The notes beneath the pieces were generated by a model. That model had not been told where the DNA came from. It saw nothing but the letters and a program-made list of their open reading frames with translations, and did not search any database. A DNA stretch of 32,739 bases from Lapidilactobacillus achengensis (GTDB lineage Bacteria; Bacillota; Bacilli; Lactobacillales; Lactobacillaceae), in the NCBI RefSeq assembly GCF_003946655.1, contig NZ_RHOV01000025.1, positions 1 through 32,739 on the forward strand. The letters are read 5' to 3'. Shown in pieces: positions 9,581-18,644 of this stretch (positions are counted from its first letter, which is position 1; every line of letters starts with the position of its first letter). Both the position numbers and the translations under genes were made by a program.

Positions 9581-11428
9581 TTGAAAACACGTGAAGACAT
9601 TCGAAATATTGCCATTATTGCCCACGTCGATCATGGTAAAACAACGTTAGTTAACGAATTACTGAAACAATCTGATACTTTGGACGAACACATCAACCTG
9701 GAAGATCGGGCGATGGACTCTAACCCAATCGAACGGGAACGGGGCATCACGATCTTATCCAAGGTCACGGCCGTTGATTATCACGACCACAAGATCAATA
9801 TCTTGGACACACCAGGACATGCGGACTTCGGTGGCGAAGTGGAACGGATCATGCGCATGGTTGACGGTGTGGTCTTGGTTGTCGATGCTTTTGAAGGCAC
9901 AATGCCGCAGACGCGGTTCGTTTTGAAAAAAGCTCTGGATCAACATTTGACTCCGATCGTGGTCATCAATAAGATCGACCGTCCTGGCGCTCGTCCTGAA
10001 GAAGTTGTGGATGAAGTGTTGGAATTGTTCATTGAATTAGGCGCTGATGAAGACCAATTGGAATTCCCAGTTGTTTATACAAGCGCGGTCAATGGGACCT
10101 CAAGTATGGATGCTGAATTGGATACGCAAAAGCATACGATGGATCCTGTTTTCGACACGATCTTGGACACGATCCCAGCGCCAATCGACAACAGCGACGA
10201 ACCTTTGCAGTTCCAAGTTGCCATGCTGGACTACAACGATTATGTTGGTCGGATCGGCGTTGGTCGGATCTTCCGCGGTAAGATCAAGATCGGCGATAGC
10301 GTTTCTGTTTTGAAATTAGACGGCTCAACGAAGAATTTTCGGGTCACCAAGTTATTTGGCTTTTTCGGCTTGAAACGGATCGAAGTCACTGAAGCTAAGG
10401 CCGGTGATTTGATCGCGGTTTCCGGGATGGAAGACATTTTCGTTGGGGAAACGGTTACGCCAGTTGACCACCAAGACCGCTTACCGATCTTGCGGATCGA
10501 CGCGCCAACCCTACAAATGACATTTGCGGTCAATGATTCCCCATTCGCTGGTCGCGAAGGTAAATTCGTGACCCCACGGAAAATCGAAGATCGCTTGAAA
10601 TCTCAATTGCATACGGACGTTTCCTTGCGGGTCGATGATACTGATTTGCCTGGCGCTTGGGTCGTTTCCGGCCGGGGCGAATTGCATTTGTCGATCTTAG
10701 TTGAAGAAATGCGTCGGGAAGGCTTTGAATTGCAACTTTCACGGCCAGAAGTTATCTATCGCGAAATCGATGGGCAATTATCCGAACCATTTGAATTGGT
10801 TCAGATCGATACGCCGGACCAATATGTTGGTTCTGTGATCGATTCGATGGCGCAACGTAAAGGCGATATGCAGAACATGGAATCCATGGGCAATGGTCAG
10901 ACTCGTTTGACCTTCCTTGCGCCTTCACGGGGCTTGATCGGTTATTCGACTGAATTCATGTCACAAACCGGTGGCTACGGCATCATGAGCCACTCCTATG
11001 AGAAATATATGCCAGTGATCCGCAACTGGGAACCTGGTCGTCGTAGCGGCGCCTTGGTTTCAATCAACCAAGGTCCATCAACGACTTATAGCTTGCAGTC
11101 GGTTGAAGACCGGGGCGAATTGTTTATCGACGCGGGGATCGATGTCTATGAAGGCATGATCGTTGGTCAAAGCAATCGGGATCAAGATATTGCGGTCAAC
11201 GTCACCAAGGGCAAGAACTTGACCAACACTCGGGCTGCTGGTAAAGACCACGCGGCGGCGATCCGGACACCACGGTCATTGTCTTTGGAAGAATCGATCG
11301 AATTCTTGAACGAAGACGAGTACTGCGAAGTTACGCCAACGAAGACTCGTTTACGGAAGAAGATCTTGAACACCAACGAACGGCGTAAGTCAGACAAGCG
11401 TCGTAAGATGGCCAGTCAGGATAACTAA
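9581..11428 (+). CDS. typA: Translational GTPase TypA/BipA
   Basis: A ribosome-binding GTPase related to EF-G that supports ribosome assembly and stress or cold adaptation. The 615 residues carry the P-loop AHVDHGKTT (14-22), switch [15 protein letters not shown], and NKID, followed by EF-Tu-like domain 2, the EF-G-type domains and the BipA-specific C-terminal domain. I take TTG 9581 as the start because GGAAGG (9565-9570) lies at proper distance and the product begins MKTREDIRN, as in relatives; the frame is open to 9563. It is followed by a terminator. Confidence 0.95.
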   Translation: MKTREDIRNIAIIAHVDHGKTTLVNELLKQSDTLDEHINLEDRAMDSNPIERERGITILSKVTAVDYHDHKINILDTPGHADFGGEVERIMRMVDGVVLVVDAFEGTMPQTRFVLKKALDQHLTPIVVINKIDRPGARPEEVVDEVLELFIELGADEDQLEFPVVYTSAVNGTSSMDAELDTQKHTMDPVFDTILDTIPAPIDNSDEPLQFQVAMLDYNDYVGRIGVGRIFRGKIKIGDSVSVLKLDGSTKNFRVTKLFGFFGLKRIEVTEAKAGDLIAVSGMEDIFVGETVTPVDHQDRLPILRIDAPTLQMTFAVNDSPFAGREGKFVTPRKIEDRLKSQLHTDVSLRVDDTDLPGAWVVSGRGELHLSILVEEMRREGFELQLSRPEVIYREIDGQLSEPFELVQIDTPDQYVGSVIDSMAQRKGDMQNMESMGNGQTRLTFLAPSRGLIGYSTEFMSQTGGYGIMSHSYEKYMPVIRNWEPGRRSGALVSINQGPSTTYSLQSVEDRGELFIDAGIDVYEGMIVGQSNRDQDIAVNVTKGKNLTNTRAAGKDHAAAIRTPRSLSLEESIEFLNEDEYCEVTPTKTRLRKKILNTNERRKSDKRRKMASQDN

Positions 11429-11465
11429 GCCACGCAACTGTTTCAACTGAGGCTTAAGCGCCAGG

Positions 11466-11517
11466 ACAGATCATTATATTTAGCTAAAATTTGGCTAAAG
11501 TGATGATCTGTTTTTTA
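11466..11517 (+). terminator. Terminator of typA
   Basis: ACAGATCAT (11466-11474) pairs with ATGATCTGT (11503-11511). An inner stem TTTAGC/GCTAAA lies within, and T residues follow. Confidence 0.85.
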
Positions 11518-11532
11518 TTTTCCGGCGGGCTA

Positions 11533-11541
11533 TGCTAAAAT
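11533..11541 (+). promoter_or_regulatory. Extended -10 promoter of the ftsW operon
   Basis: TGCTAAAAT is an extended -10 element. Only T-rich sequence occupies the -35 place because it overlaps the tail of the typA terminator. The predicted transcript has a leader of about 110 bases before ftsW. Confidence 0.5.
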
Positions 11542-11659
11542 ATAGGGGTTAGTGTTTGCTGGTGTTCAGGCACAGCTGTTTGGTGGGACGCTAGTTGCGC
11601 CGCAGAGCTTTGCTGGTGTGGGCGCGTCGCTTCAGAATTGGGAAAAGGAGGGCAGCGGA

Positions 11660-12853
11660 TTGCGAGAAAAATTTAAATTGATCGACTACTGGTTACTGGT
11701 GCCGGTTTTGTTACTAGTGCCACTGGGGGCGATCATGGTTTATTCCGCCAGCTCGAGTATGTTGGCCAATGTTGGGCTGACCCCAACGTATTATTTGAAA
11801 AAACAGCTTATCTTCGCGATAATCGGGCTCTTTGGGGCTACTTTCGCTTTTGCCTTACGCGCTGATGTGCTTTATCGTAAACGGTTCGTCCTCTTTTGGC
11901 TGGCGCTTACCTTTATCTTGATGGCGATTTTGGTGATCTTGCGGATTGTGCGGCCCAGCGCGGCAATCAATGGGGCCGTGGGGTGGATCAGCATCGGCGG
12001 GTTCACGATCCAGCCGGTGGAAATGGCCAAGTTGGCCTTGATTCTGTATTTCGCTTTTATCTTCGGGCGCCGGCAGCATGTCTTGTACGCTGGCCACTAT
12101 TTCAAGAGTCTCACGCCACCGCTAGTCGTTGCTGTGATCCTGATGGGGATGGCGGCGCTGCAACCCGATATTGGCGGCGCCAGCATTCTCTTATTGATCA
12201 GCTTGGTGATGATCGCGGTCAGTGGGATTCCTTGGATTTATTCGTTGGGAATCATTGGCGGCTTGACCGCAGTATTTACGGTGGGTGTTCGTTATTTGGG
12301 CAACGCCAGCGCCAATGCGCCGATCTTGAAGCTTTTCAAACTCGAATATCAGTTGGACCGCTTCCGGGCGTTTGCTCATCCTTTTCAGTTGGAGCAACAT
12401 GGGGGCGCCCAACTGGTCAATTCCTACTATGCGATCAGTAATGGGGGTTGGTTTGGCAAGGGACTTGGCAATAGTATTCAAAAATCTGGCTATTTGCCAG
12501 AGCCCTACACGGATTTCATTTTATCGATCGTGGCCGAAGAGCTAGGGGTGATCGGAGTTACTGTCATTTTGATTTTGCTAGGAATCATTATTTTGCGTAG
12601 TTTCCTAATCGGGTTACGCGTCCGACAAACTTCCTTGGCCTTGATTTGTTTCGGGATCGGGACCATGTTCTTCGTCCAAGTGTTCTTTAACGTGGGCGGT
12701 TTGCTGGGACTCTTGCCAATTACCGGGGTGACTCTGCCCTTTATCAGTTCTGGCGGGTCTAACTTGATTATTTCTTTGATCAGTATCGGAATTCTAATGA
12801 ATATTAGCGCCTTTGCCAAGAAGCAAGCCGCGCTGAAAGAGGTGAGATCGTGA
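11660..12853 (+). CDS. ftsW: SEDS family cell-division glycosyltransferase FtsW
   Basis: A polytopic membrane enzyme that polymerises lipid II into septal peptidoglycan with a class B PBP. It begins REKFKLIDYW and has about ten membrane segments. It carries the SEDS hallmarks: PEPYTDFI, where D285 matches the catalytic aspartate position, EELGVIG, and the C-terminal PFISSGGS. TTG 11660 is preferred (397 residues) because AAAGGAGGG lies just upstream. The frame is open to a GTG at 11552, but that adds 36 non-membrane residues and would be almost leaderless. RodA is the alternative; the ylbG-rsmD-coaD neighbourhood favours FtsW. Confidence 0.88.
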   Translation: MREKFKLIDYWLLVPVLLLVPLGAIMVYSASSSMLANVGLTPTYYLKKQLIFAIIGLFGATFAFALRADVLYRKRFVLFWLALTFILMAILVILRIVRPSAAINGAVGWISIGGFTIQPVEMAKLALILYFAFIFGRRQHVLYAGHYFKSLTPPLVVAVILMGMAALQPDIGGASILLLISLVMIAVSGIPWIYSLGIIGGLTAVFTVGVRYLGNASANAPILKLFKLEYQLDRFRAFAHPFQLEQHGGAQLVNSYYAISNGGWFGKGLGNSIQKSGYLPEPYTDFILSIVAEELGVIGVTVILILLGIIILRSFLIGLRVRQTSLALICFGIGTMFFVQVFFNVGGLLGLLPITGVTLPFISSGGSNLIISLISIGILMNISAFAKKQAALKEVRS

Positions 12854-13128
12854 TGTTTAAAATCAAAGAGAGAACGGCGCTAGCTGTCTGGGTCTATTCC
12901 CTGAAACAGTTGCGGCAACTACGACATTACGGCCTGGTCTATTATGTCTCAAAACGAATGAAGTATGTGGTGCTCTACGTGGATCTGGATCAGGCTGAGC
13001 GGGTGACCAAATCGTTGAGCCGGTTGCGCTTTGTTCGCAAGGTGGAACCATCTTATCGCCGTAGCTTGGATCTCAATCTAGGCCAACGCTTGGATCAAGC
13101 GGCGGCGGCAGAAAGTCGTGGTGATTAA
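12853..13128 (+). CDS. YlbG family protein (DUF2129/UPF0298)
   Basis: A small basic protein of 91 residues, unknown function, found next to rsmD in many Firmicutes. The conserved core is visible: an N-terminal VWVYSLKQLRQLRHYG, then SKRMKYVVLYVD, then the KVEPSYR segment. The ATG at 12853 overlaps the ftsW stop by one base, and GAGGTGA (12839-12845) is best spaced for it; a GTG at 12850 would add one residue. It is likely translated by coupling to ftsW. Confidence 0.85.
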   Translation: MFKIKERTALAVWVYSLKQLRQLRHYGLVYYVSKRMKYVVLYVDLDQAERVTKSLSRLRFVRKVEPSYRRSLDLNLGQRLDQAAAAESRGD

Positions 13129-13130
13129 AG

Positions 13131-13688
13131 GTGCGGATCATTGCAGGCCGCTTTGGCGGGCGCCGTTTATTGGCCGTTCCCGGCAAACAAACGCGACCGA
13201 CGACAGATAAGGTCAAGGAAGCCTTGTTTAGTATGATCGGCCCTTATTTCGATGGGGGGATCGCGTTGGATCTGTTCGCCGGGACGGGTGGCTTAGGAAT
13301 TGAGGCCGTTTCCCGTGGCTGTGACCAGGCGATTTTGGTTGATAAACAGCGGCAAGCGCAAGCGACGATCAGCCATAATTTGGCGGTGACCAAGGAACCA
13401 GAACGTTTCCACCTGATGAAAATGTCGGCGCAACTGGCCTTGGATCAATTGGCGGCCAGTCAAACGGTCGTTGATTTGGTCTTCTTAGACCCGCCATACC
13501 GATTCAAGATCATGGCCGAGTTGATGACGACGATGGCCACGGCCGGGTTGTTGGCGCCGGCTGCGATCATTGTCGCTGAAACGGATCACAGTACTGAACT
13601 GATCACCCCGCCGATTGGGTTTAGCCAAATCAAGCATCATGATTACGGTTTGACTCAGATCACGGTTTATCAGTATACAAAGGAGTAA
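13131..13688 (+). CDS. rsmD: 16S rRNA (guanine(966)-N(2))-methyltransferase
   Basis: An SAM-dependent enzyme that methylates G966 (E. coli numbering) of 16S rRNA in the assembling small subunit. Its 185 residues show the Rossmann SAM motif DLFAGTGGLGIEA (from residue 47) and the N-methyltransferase catalytic motif DPPY (120-123). The N-terminal RIIAGRFGGRRL and TRPTTDKVKEALF stretches are typical of RsmD. The GTG start is two bases after ylbG, with a poor ribosome binding site, suggesting coupling. coaD follows six bases downstream, the standard pair. Confidence 0.93.
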   Translation: MRIIAGRFGGRRLLAVPGKQTRPTTDKVKEALFSMIGPYFDGGIALDLFAGTGGLGIEAVSRGCDQAILVDKQRQAQATISHNLAVTKEPERFHLMKMSAQLALDQLAASQTVVDLVFLDPPYRFKIMAELMTTMATAGLLAPAAIIVAETDHSTELITPPIGFSQIKHHDYGLTQITVYQYTKE

Positions 13689-13694
13689 TCGGTT

Positions 13695-14204
13695 ATGAAA
13701 AGGGTGGCATTATTCGCGGGAAGTTTCGATCCCTTGACCCAAGGCCATTTGGTCACATTGAAAAAAGCGCTGGCGCTATTTGATCAAGTGGTGGTCGGGG
13801 TGATGACCAACGGCAGCAAACATTATCTCTTATCCGTTGACGAACGGATCGCGATTATTCGTGATGCGGTTGACCAAGATTCGCGTGTGCAAGTGGTCGC
13901 CCGGCCAGCCGGGTTGACCACCGATTTGGCCCGGGAAGTGGGGGCTCAATTTTTGGTTCGCGGTCTTCGCAACAGCGCTGATTTCACCTATGAGTCAGGG
14001 ATCGCGGCGATGAATGGAAGTTTGGCCCCGGAGATCCAAACGGTTTTCTTGTTGACCGATCCTAAGCTGGCCTATGTTTCGTCAAGCATGATCAAAGAGG
14101 TTTTGACTTTTGGCGGCGATGTTTCGACCTATTTGACGCCGTTAGCCACACAGTTGCTGCAGGCGAAGTTGGTGCCATCGACCACTGAAAACCCGGCTAG
14201 GTGA
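13695..14204 (+). CDS. coaD: Phosphopantetheine adenylyltransferase
   Basis: Catalyses the fourth step of coenzyme A synthesis, transferring AMP from ATP to 4'-phosphopantetheine. The 169 residues hold the nucleotidyltransferase motif GSFDPLTQGH (residues 9-18; H18 is the catalytic histidine), the RGLRN loop and the C-terminal YVSSSMIKE. The ATG follows AAGGAG. A short stem (GATCAAG/CTTGATC, 14203-14222) overlaps its stop codon but lacks a T-run, so transcription probably continues into the protease gene. Confidence 0.95.
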   Translation: MKRVALFAGSFDPLTQGHLVTLKKALALFDQVVVGVMTNGSKHYLLSVDERIAIIRDAVDQDSRVQVVARPAGLTTDLAREVGAQFLVRGLRNSADFTYESGIAAMNGSLAPEIQTVFLLTDPKLAYVSSSMIKEVLTFGGDVSTYLTPLATQLLQAKLVPSTTENPAR

Positions 14205-14258
14205 TCAAGTTCCCGCTTGATCCGAGTTTGTTAAATTTGGAAAAGAAGGCGTTCGTCC

Positions 14259-15299
14259 GTGATGAAAAAGAATTGGGTTCGCTCCTTATTGTGGGCATTG
14301 GCAGGCTTGGCGGTGATCGCCTTTTTTGCGTTGCCATTACAACAATATATTGAACAGCCGGGGTCCGCTGAATCGCTGAAACCATTCGTAACCGTGGACG
14401 GCAAGCACGATCAGAAGAAAGGTAGTTACATGTTGGTCACGGTGGGGATCCGCCGGGCCACGCCATTTAGTTGGTTGTTGGCGCAAACCAATGATTTTCA
14501 GGAAACGGTCAGCCGCCAAGATCTGATGGGCAGCGCTGATTCTGAAACTTACAATCAAATCCAAGAATATTACATGACCAATTCGATCAATAATGCGATC
14601 ACCCAAGCTTATCGCGCCGCGGACGCGACTTATCATGTGGATTATTTGGGGATGTACGTGATGTCGGTCTTGGACAATTCCTCATTGCAAGGGCAGGTCA
14701 AGGTTGGTGACACGATCACCGCCGTCGATGGTCAGCACTTCAAAAACAATCAAGGTTTCATTGATTATATCGGCAAACAGAAGTTGGGACAGCAGGTAAA
14801 AGTAAGCTATCTGCGTGGTTCCAAGGCGCACACCAGCACGGCCAAGTTAATCAAATTACGCGGGACAGATCGGATCGGGTTAGGCATCACCTTAACGGAC
14901 CGAACCAAAGTCACCACGAAAATTCCGGTCAAAATCGACGCTGGCGATATTGGCGGTCCGTCTGCGGGGATGATGTTTTCCCTGCAGGTCTATGAACAGT
15001 TGACCGGCAATCAATTGCGCCGCGGTCGCAAGATCGCAGGTACTGGTACCATCGCTGCCGATGGTACGGTTGGCGCGATCGGTGGCATTGATAAGAAGGT
15101 CGTCGCGGCAGATCGGGCGGGGGCGACGATTTTCTTCGCGCCGAATGATCCGGTGACGAAAGCAATCAAGAAAGTTGATCCAGATTACCTGAATAATTAT
15201 CAAACCGCCAAGCGAGCGGCCAAGAAGATCAACACCAAGATGAAAATCGTGCCGGTCAAGAAGTTCAGTGATGTGTTGGCTTATCTTGAAGCGAACTAA
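14259..15299 (+). CDS. PDZ-domain Lon-type serine protease (YlbL/SepM family)
   Basis: A membrane-anchored, outward-facing protease. One N-terminal membrane segment (about residues 10-30) is followed by a DUF-like region, a PDZ domain (about 125-200) and a Lon-type S16 domain. The catalytic serine is S235 in GGPSAGM, and the lysine is K279 or K280 in GGIDKKVVA. In streptococci SepM trims the competence peptide; in Bacillus YlbL degrades a cell-division inhibitor. Which role applies here is unknown. GTG 14259 and ATG 14262 are both possible starts; AGAAGG (14244-14249) fits the first slightly better. A strong terminator follows. Confidence 0.88.
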   Translation: MMKKNWVRSLLWALAGLAVIAFFALPLQQYIEQPGSAESLKPFVTVDGKHDQKKGSYMLVTVGIRRATPFSWLLAQTNDFQETVSRQDLMGSADSETYNQIQEYYMTNSINNAITQAYRAADATYHVDYLGMYVMSVLDNSSLQGQVKVGDTITAVDGQHFKNNQGFIDYIGKQKLGQQVKVSYLRGSKAHTSTAKLIKLRGTDRIGLGITLTDRTKVTTKIPVKIDAGDIGGPSAGMMFSLQVYEQLTGNQLRRGRKIAGTGTIAADGTVGAIGGIDKKVVAADRAGATIFFAPNDPVTKAIKKVDPDYLNNYQTAKRAAKKINTKMKIVPVKKFSDVLAYLEAN

Positions 15300-15382
15300 C
15301 TGTCAAAACCTGCGCCCCCAACATCGTTGGCCCCCGCTGAGCGCGACTGAATGTTGTCAATCTCGCCACTAAAATCAAAGTA

Positions 15383-15431
15383 ACACCCGCAAGCAATCAA
15401 GAAAAGATGATTGCTTGCGGGTGTTTTTGGT
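15383..15431 (+). terminator. Strong terminator after the PDZ protease gene
   Basis: A perfect 17-bp stem (15383-15399 with 15408-15424) with an eight-base loop runs directly into TTTTTGGTTGTTTT. It ends about 35 bases before comEA, leaving little room for a separate promoter. Confidence 0.95.
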
Positions 15432-15463
15432 TGTTTTGCGTATTTATCTTCGAGGTGAGAAAT

Positions 15464-16186
15464 ATGGAACAAGTCCGGGAACGTTATCGCCAATATCGTT
15501 GGCGGATCTGGTTGGGCCTGGGGTTATTGCTGCTGTTACTTGGTGGCGGGGCGATTTCTTTAGTTCGGCGCCAGCGTCAAAACCAAGCTGCTGATCAATC
15601 GCTTTTGGAGGCCACCGCTGCAGGCACATCGGGCGCTGTGGCCACGAGCACGACTGATGCTAGTGTTGCCGCAGAGTCTTCAGGGGCGACCACCAAGCCT
15701 TCAGGCGCTGACAAGCAAGCGGCGGTGATCTACGCCGAAATCAAAGGCGCGGTTCAGCGCCCTGATGTTTACCGCTTCAAGTCTGATCAACGGGTCATCG
15801 ACCTATTGGAACGCGCTGGTGGATTAACTAAAGACGGTGATGATCGCACCATCAATCTGGCCAGTCCATTAACCGATGGCCTGAGTATTTATGTGCCCAC
15901 GAAAGCAGAAGTCGCTCAGAGCGGTGGTCCTGAATTAAGTGGCCAATCAGCTGGGTCAACCACAAGTACAAGTCCTGCAGAGGGTGCCGGGGATCAGGTT
16001 GATCTGAACCACGCGGACGCCGCGACCTTGCAAACAATCAGTGGCATTGGCCCGAAGAAAGCCGAAGATATTATTGCGTATCGCGAACAGGCCGGTGGTT
16101 TCAAATCCGTTGACGAATTGACCCAGGTGAGCGGGATCGGGGACAAGACCTTGGCGAAGATCCGCGATCGGCTTTGTGTGCGGTAA
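15464..16186 (+). CDS. comEA: Competence DNA receptor ComEA
   Basis: A membrane-anchored DNA-binding protein that captures transforming DNA outside the cell and hands it to ComEC. The 240 residues comprise a short cytoplasmic N-terminus, one membrane helix (about 14-35), a low-complexity Ala/Ser/Thr linker, an SLBB domain (about 86-147), a second flexible linker, and a C-terminal double helix-hairpin-helix (about 179-240) with SGIGPKKA and SGIGDKTL. The frame opens earlier, inside the terminator hairpin, but ATG 15464 follows GAGGTGAG. comEC follows at once. Confidence 0.93.
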   Translation: MEQVRERYRQYRWRIWLGLGLLLLLLGGGAISLVRRQRQNQAADQSLLEATAAGTSGAVATSTTDASVAAESSGATTKPSGADKQAAVIYAEIKGAVQRPDVYRFKSDQRVIDLLERAGGLTKDGDDRTINLASPLTDGLSIYVPTKAEVAQSGGPELSGQSAGSTTSTSPAEGAGDQVDLNHADAATLQTISGIGPKKAEDIIAYREQAGGFKSVDELTQVSGIGDKTLAKIRDRLCVR

Positions 16187-16190
16187 CGTG

Positions 16191-18644
16191 ATGATCGAGT
16201 GGCTCAGGCGAAAGCGGTCAAGGCCGCAGCGCAACCGTGTCGGTGAGGACCGCGGCTGGGGCGGCAAATTGATTTGGGTCAGTTTGTTGATGGTGATTTT
16301 TGTCGGCTTCTTCGAAAGTCAACAACCTTGGCTGGCGTGGCTATTGCTAGGTTTAGTTTTGGAACGGCTGGTTCGTTTGCATCAGTGGCGCCTTTTAGGG
16401 ATTGCCCTGTGCTGCAGCGGATTGCTCGCGGGCCGGCTAGCTTGGTCTGAGCAACGTCAACAACAAGTTCCGGAGACGACCCAGCAGCTTTATTTCAAGG
16501 CGGATCAGATCAAGCTTAATGGCGATCAACTAACAGGAAGCGCCCAAACGCCTGCTGGTTGTCGGGTCTTTGCCCTGGTTAAAATCCCGCAGGCCGCTGT
16601 CAAGCAAGCGCTCGCGGCCAATTCCGCCGGCATCGTCGTTGATCTGACAGCGCCCCGCTGTGAACGTTTAGCTCCGGCACCGAATCAAGCTCAATTTGAT
16701 TTTGCCCGCTGGGGACGGCATCGTGATCTGATCTGGCAGGTTAGTGGCACGCTGCAAACTTGGCGACCGCGGCCACCAACAAACTTAAGCGAATGGATCG
16801 GATTCAAGCGAGCCGAGCTACTGAGTTATTTCGCCAAGTATCCTCGCTATTGTCGCTTTCATTTGCGGATGCTGGTCACCGGTTATTCTGATCGGTTGGA
16901 TCGCCCCTTGCAGGAGTTGCTCAGCGCTTGGGGGTTGGTCCATTTATTCGCGTTATCTGGCTTTCATGTGAACTTGTTGGTTCGCGGCTGTCGCTGGCTG
17001 GCGGCGCGCTGCCATTGCCCTGATGAACTGGTCTGTGGGCTGCTCTTGATCCTGTTGCCGCTATACGGCCTGTTTGTCGGTGGTCAGATCGGGATCATTC
17101 GAGCGATTTTAAGTTTTCAATTGCGTTGTTGGCAGCGCTGGCGGCGGCGGTATTGGCCCCCGCTGGATCTGTTCGCCGTGAATTTGTTGATTTGTCTCTT
17201 GCTCAAACCCAGTTGCATCTTTGAATTAGGGCCACAATTGAGTTTCGGCTTGACTCTGTTATTGATCATCATGCCGGCCAAAACCAGTTACTGGCGGTTA
17301 CAGTTACGGCTTAGTGGGGTTACCGGGCTGATTTTGATTGCGCAGACGGGTGTTTGGTCGTGGTGGGCATTGCTGGGAAGTTGCCTCTTGGCCCCCTTAT
17401 TTGCCGGGCTGATCCTACCCAGCGTGTTGTTGACCTGGCTTTGGCCGGCCACCAGCGCCCTCTGGGAACCATGCTGGCGGTTGCTGTACGCTGGCTTGGC
17501 CTGGTGTACCCAGCTCTTTTCTGGGCGTCTGGTTGTGGGAAAACCGGCCAGTTGGGTCGTGTTATTGGCGCTGGTGCTACTGCTGCTGCAAGGCGAAGCG
17601 CCGCGACTGGTTCCCAGTTTGCTGGCGCCGGCGGCTGGGTTATTATGCGTCAATTGTTTACTGATCAAGTGTCCCCTGGTGGACCGCGTGACCCTGATCG
17701 ATGTCGGGCAGGGGGATAGCATTCTCGTCCAAACGGCGTGGCCCCGGCGAACATTACTGATCGATACCGGTGGTCGTTTAGGGTTTCAGCGGGCCGGATG
17801 GCAGCAGCGACAAACCACTGCTGGCGCCTTGCAAACTACCTTACCCTATCTGCAAGCCGCGGGGATCGGGCGGCTTGATTATTTACTTTTGACCCACCAA
17901 GACGCGGACCATCTTGGTGATTTGGTCGATTTAGTCCAGCAAATGCCGGTCAAAACCCTACTGTTACCAGCGGGAATGGCGGCGAACCCTCAGGTGCAGG
18001 CCAAGTTGCGCCAAATACCGTGTCGGCCGCGGATCCGTTCCTGTTTGGCCGATGATCAACTCCAAGATCAACGACTCCAGGGTCGTTTCCTAGCACCGAC
18101 TAAGCCAGGTCTGGGAACCAATGAGGATTCGTTGGTGTTACTCCTGCGTTTAGGTAAGATCCAATGGTTGTTTACTGGTGACTTGGATCAGGCCAATGAA
18201 TTGAAAATTTGCCAACGGTATCCGCAGGTGCACGCGGACTATCTCAAGGTGGGACATCATGGCAGCCAAACTTCCAGTCACCCGCGCTTTTTGGCCCAGT
18301 TACATTTGCAGGGGGCCTTTATTTCGGCTGGGCGAGCGAATCGCTATCACCATCCGGCGCAAGCGACTTTGGCCCGGCTGCGCGCCGCGAATATTCCGTT
18401 TATGAACACTGCCCGTTATGGTATGATTGAATGGAGTCAGGATCCGTGGGGACAACAACGGATCCGAACGAAGTTGACAGGAAGTGAAGGAATTCGTGGT
18501 CAAGACGGCAACGAAAATGATCAGCCTCGAACAACTACAGAAAATGGCACTGGCGGATTTACCACCGGTGATCCTAGTTCTCGGGCAAGAACAGGCGCTC
18601 TTACAACAGATTCAAACGTATTTCGATCAACTCTTGACCCCTGA
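16191..18644 (+). CDS. comEC: DNA internalization channel ComEC/Rec2
   Basis: A polytopic membrane protein that passes single-stranded DNA into the cell during transformation. Order: N-terminal membrane and OB-like region, a central competence domain with many membrane helices (HLFALSGFHVNLL, GGQIGIIRAI), and a C-terminal metallo-beta-lactamase-like domain with VGQGDS, HQDADH (569-574) and VGHHGS. ATG 16191 lies five bases after the comEA stop, and a GTG at 16188 is also possible. No clear ribosome binding site is visible, so coupling is likely. The frame runs about 55 residues beyond the expected domain end into holA, giving 817 residues with a Thr/Gly/Asn-rich tail. Confidence 0.9.
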   Translation: MIEWLRRKRSRPQRNRVGEDRGWGGKLIWVSLLMVIFVGFFESQQPWLAWLLLGLVLERLVRLHQWRLLGIALCCSGLLAGRLAWSEQRQQQVPETTQQLYFKADQIKLNGDQLTGSAQTPAGCRVFALVKIPQAAVKQALAANSAGIVVDLTAPRCERLAPAPNQAQFDFARWGRHRDLIWQVSGTLQTWRPRPPTNLSEWIGFKRAELLSYFAKYPRYCRFHLRMLVTGYSDRLDRPLQELLSAWGLVHLFALSGFHVNLLVRGCRWLAARCHCPDELVCGLLLILLPLYGLFVGGQIGIIRAILSFQLRCWQRWRRRYWPPLDLFAVNLLICLLLKPSCIFELGPQLSFGLTLLLIIMPAKTSYWRLQLRLSGVTGLILIAQTGVWSWWALLGSCLLAPLFAGLILPSVLLTWLWPATSALWEPCWRLLYAGLAWCTQLFSGRLVVGKPASWVVLLALVLLLLQGEAPRLVPSLLAPAAGLLCVNCLLIKCPLVDRVTLIDVGQGDSILVQTAWPRRTLLIDTGGRLGFQRAGWQQRQTTAGALQTTLPYLQAAGIGRLDYLLLTHQDADHLGDLVDLVQQMPVKTLLLPAGMAANPQVQAKLRQIPCRPRIRSCLADDQLQDQRLQGRFLAPTKPGLGTNEDSLVLLLRLGKIQWLFTGDLDQANELKICQRYPQVHADYLKVGHHGSQTSSHPRFLAQLHLQGAFISAGRANRYHHPAQATLARLRAANIPFMNTARYGMIEWSQDPWGQQRIRTKLTGSEGIRGQDGNENDQPRTTTENGTGGFTTGDPSSRARTGALTTDSNVFRSTLDP

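Noticed and set aside
14203-14222. Stem GATCAAG/CTTGATC after coaD considered as a terminator
   Set aside because: Only seven pairs and no T-run; the next gene starts within 40 bases and probably shares the transcript.
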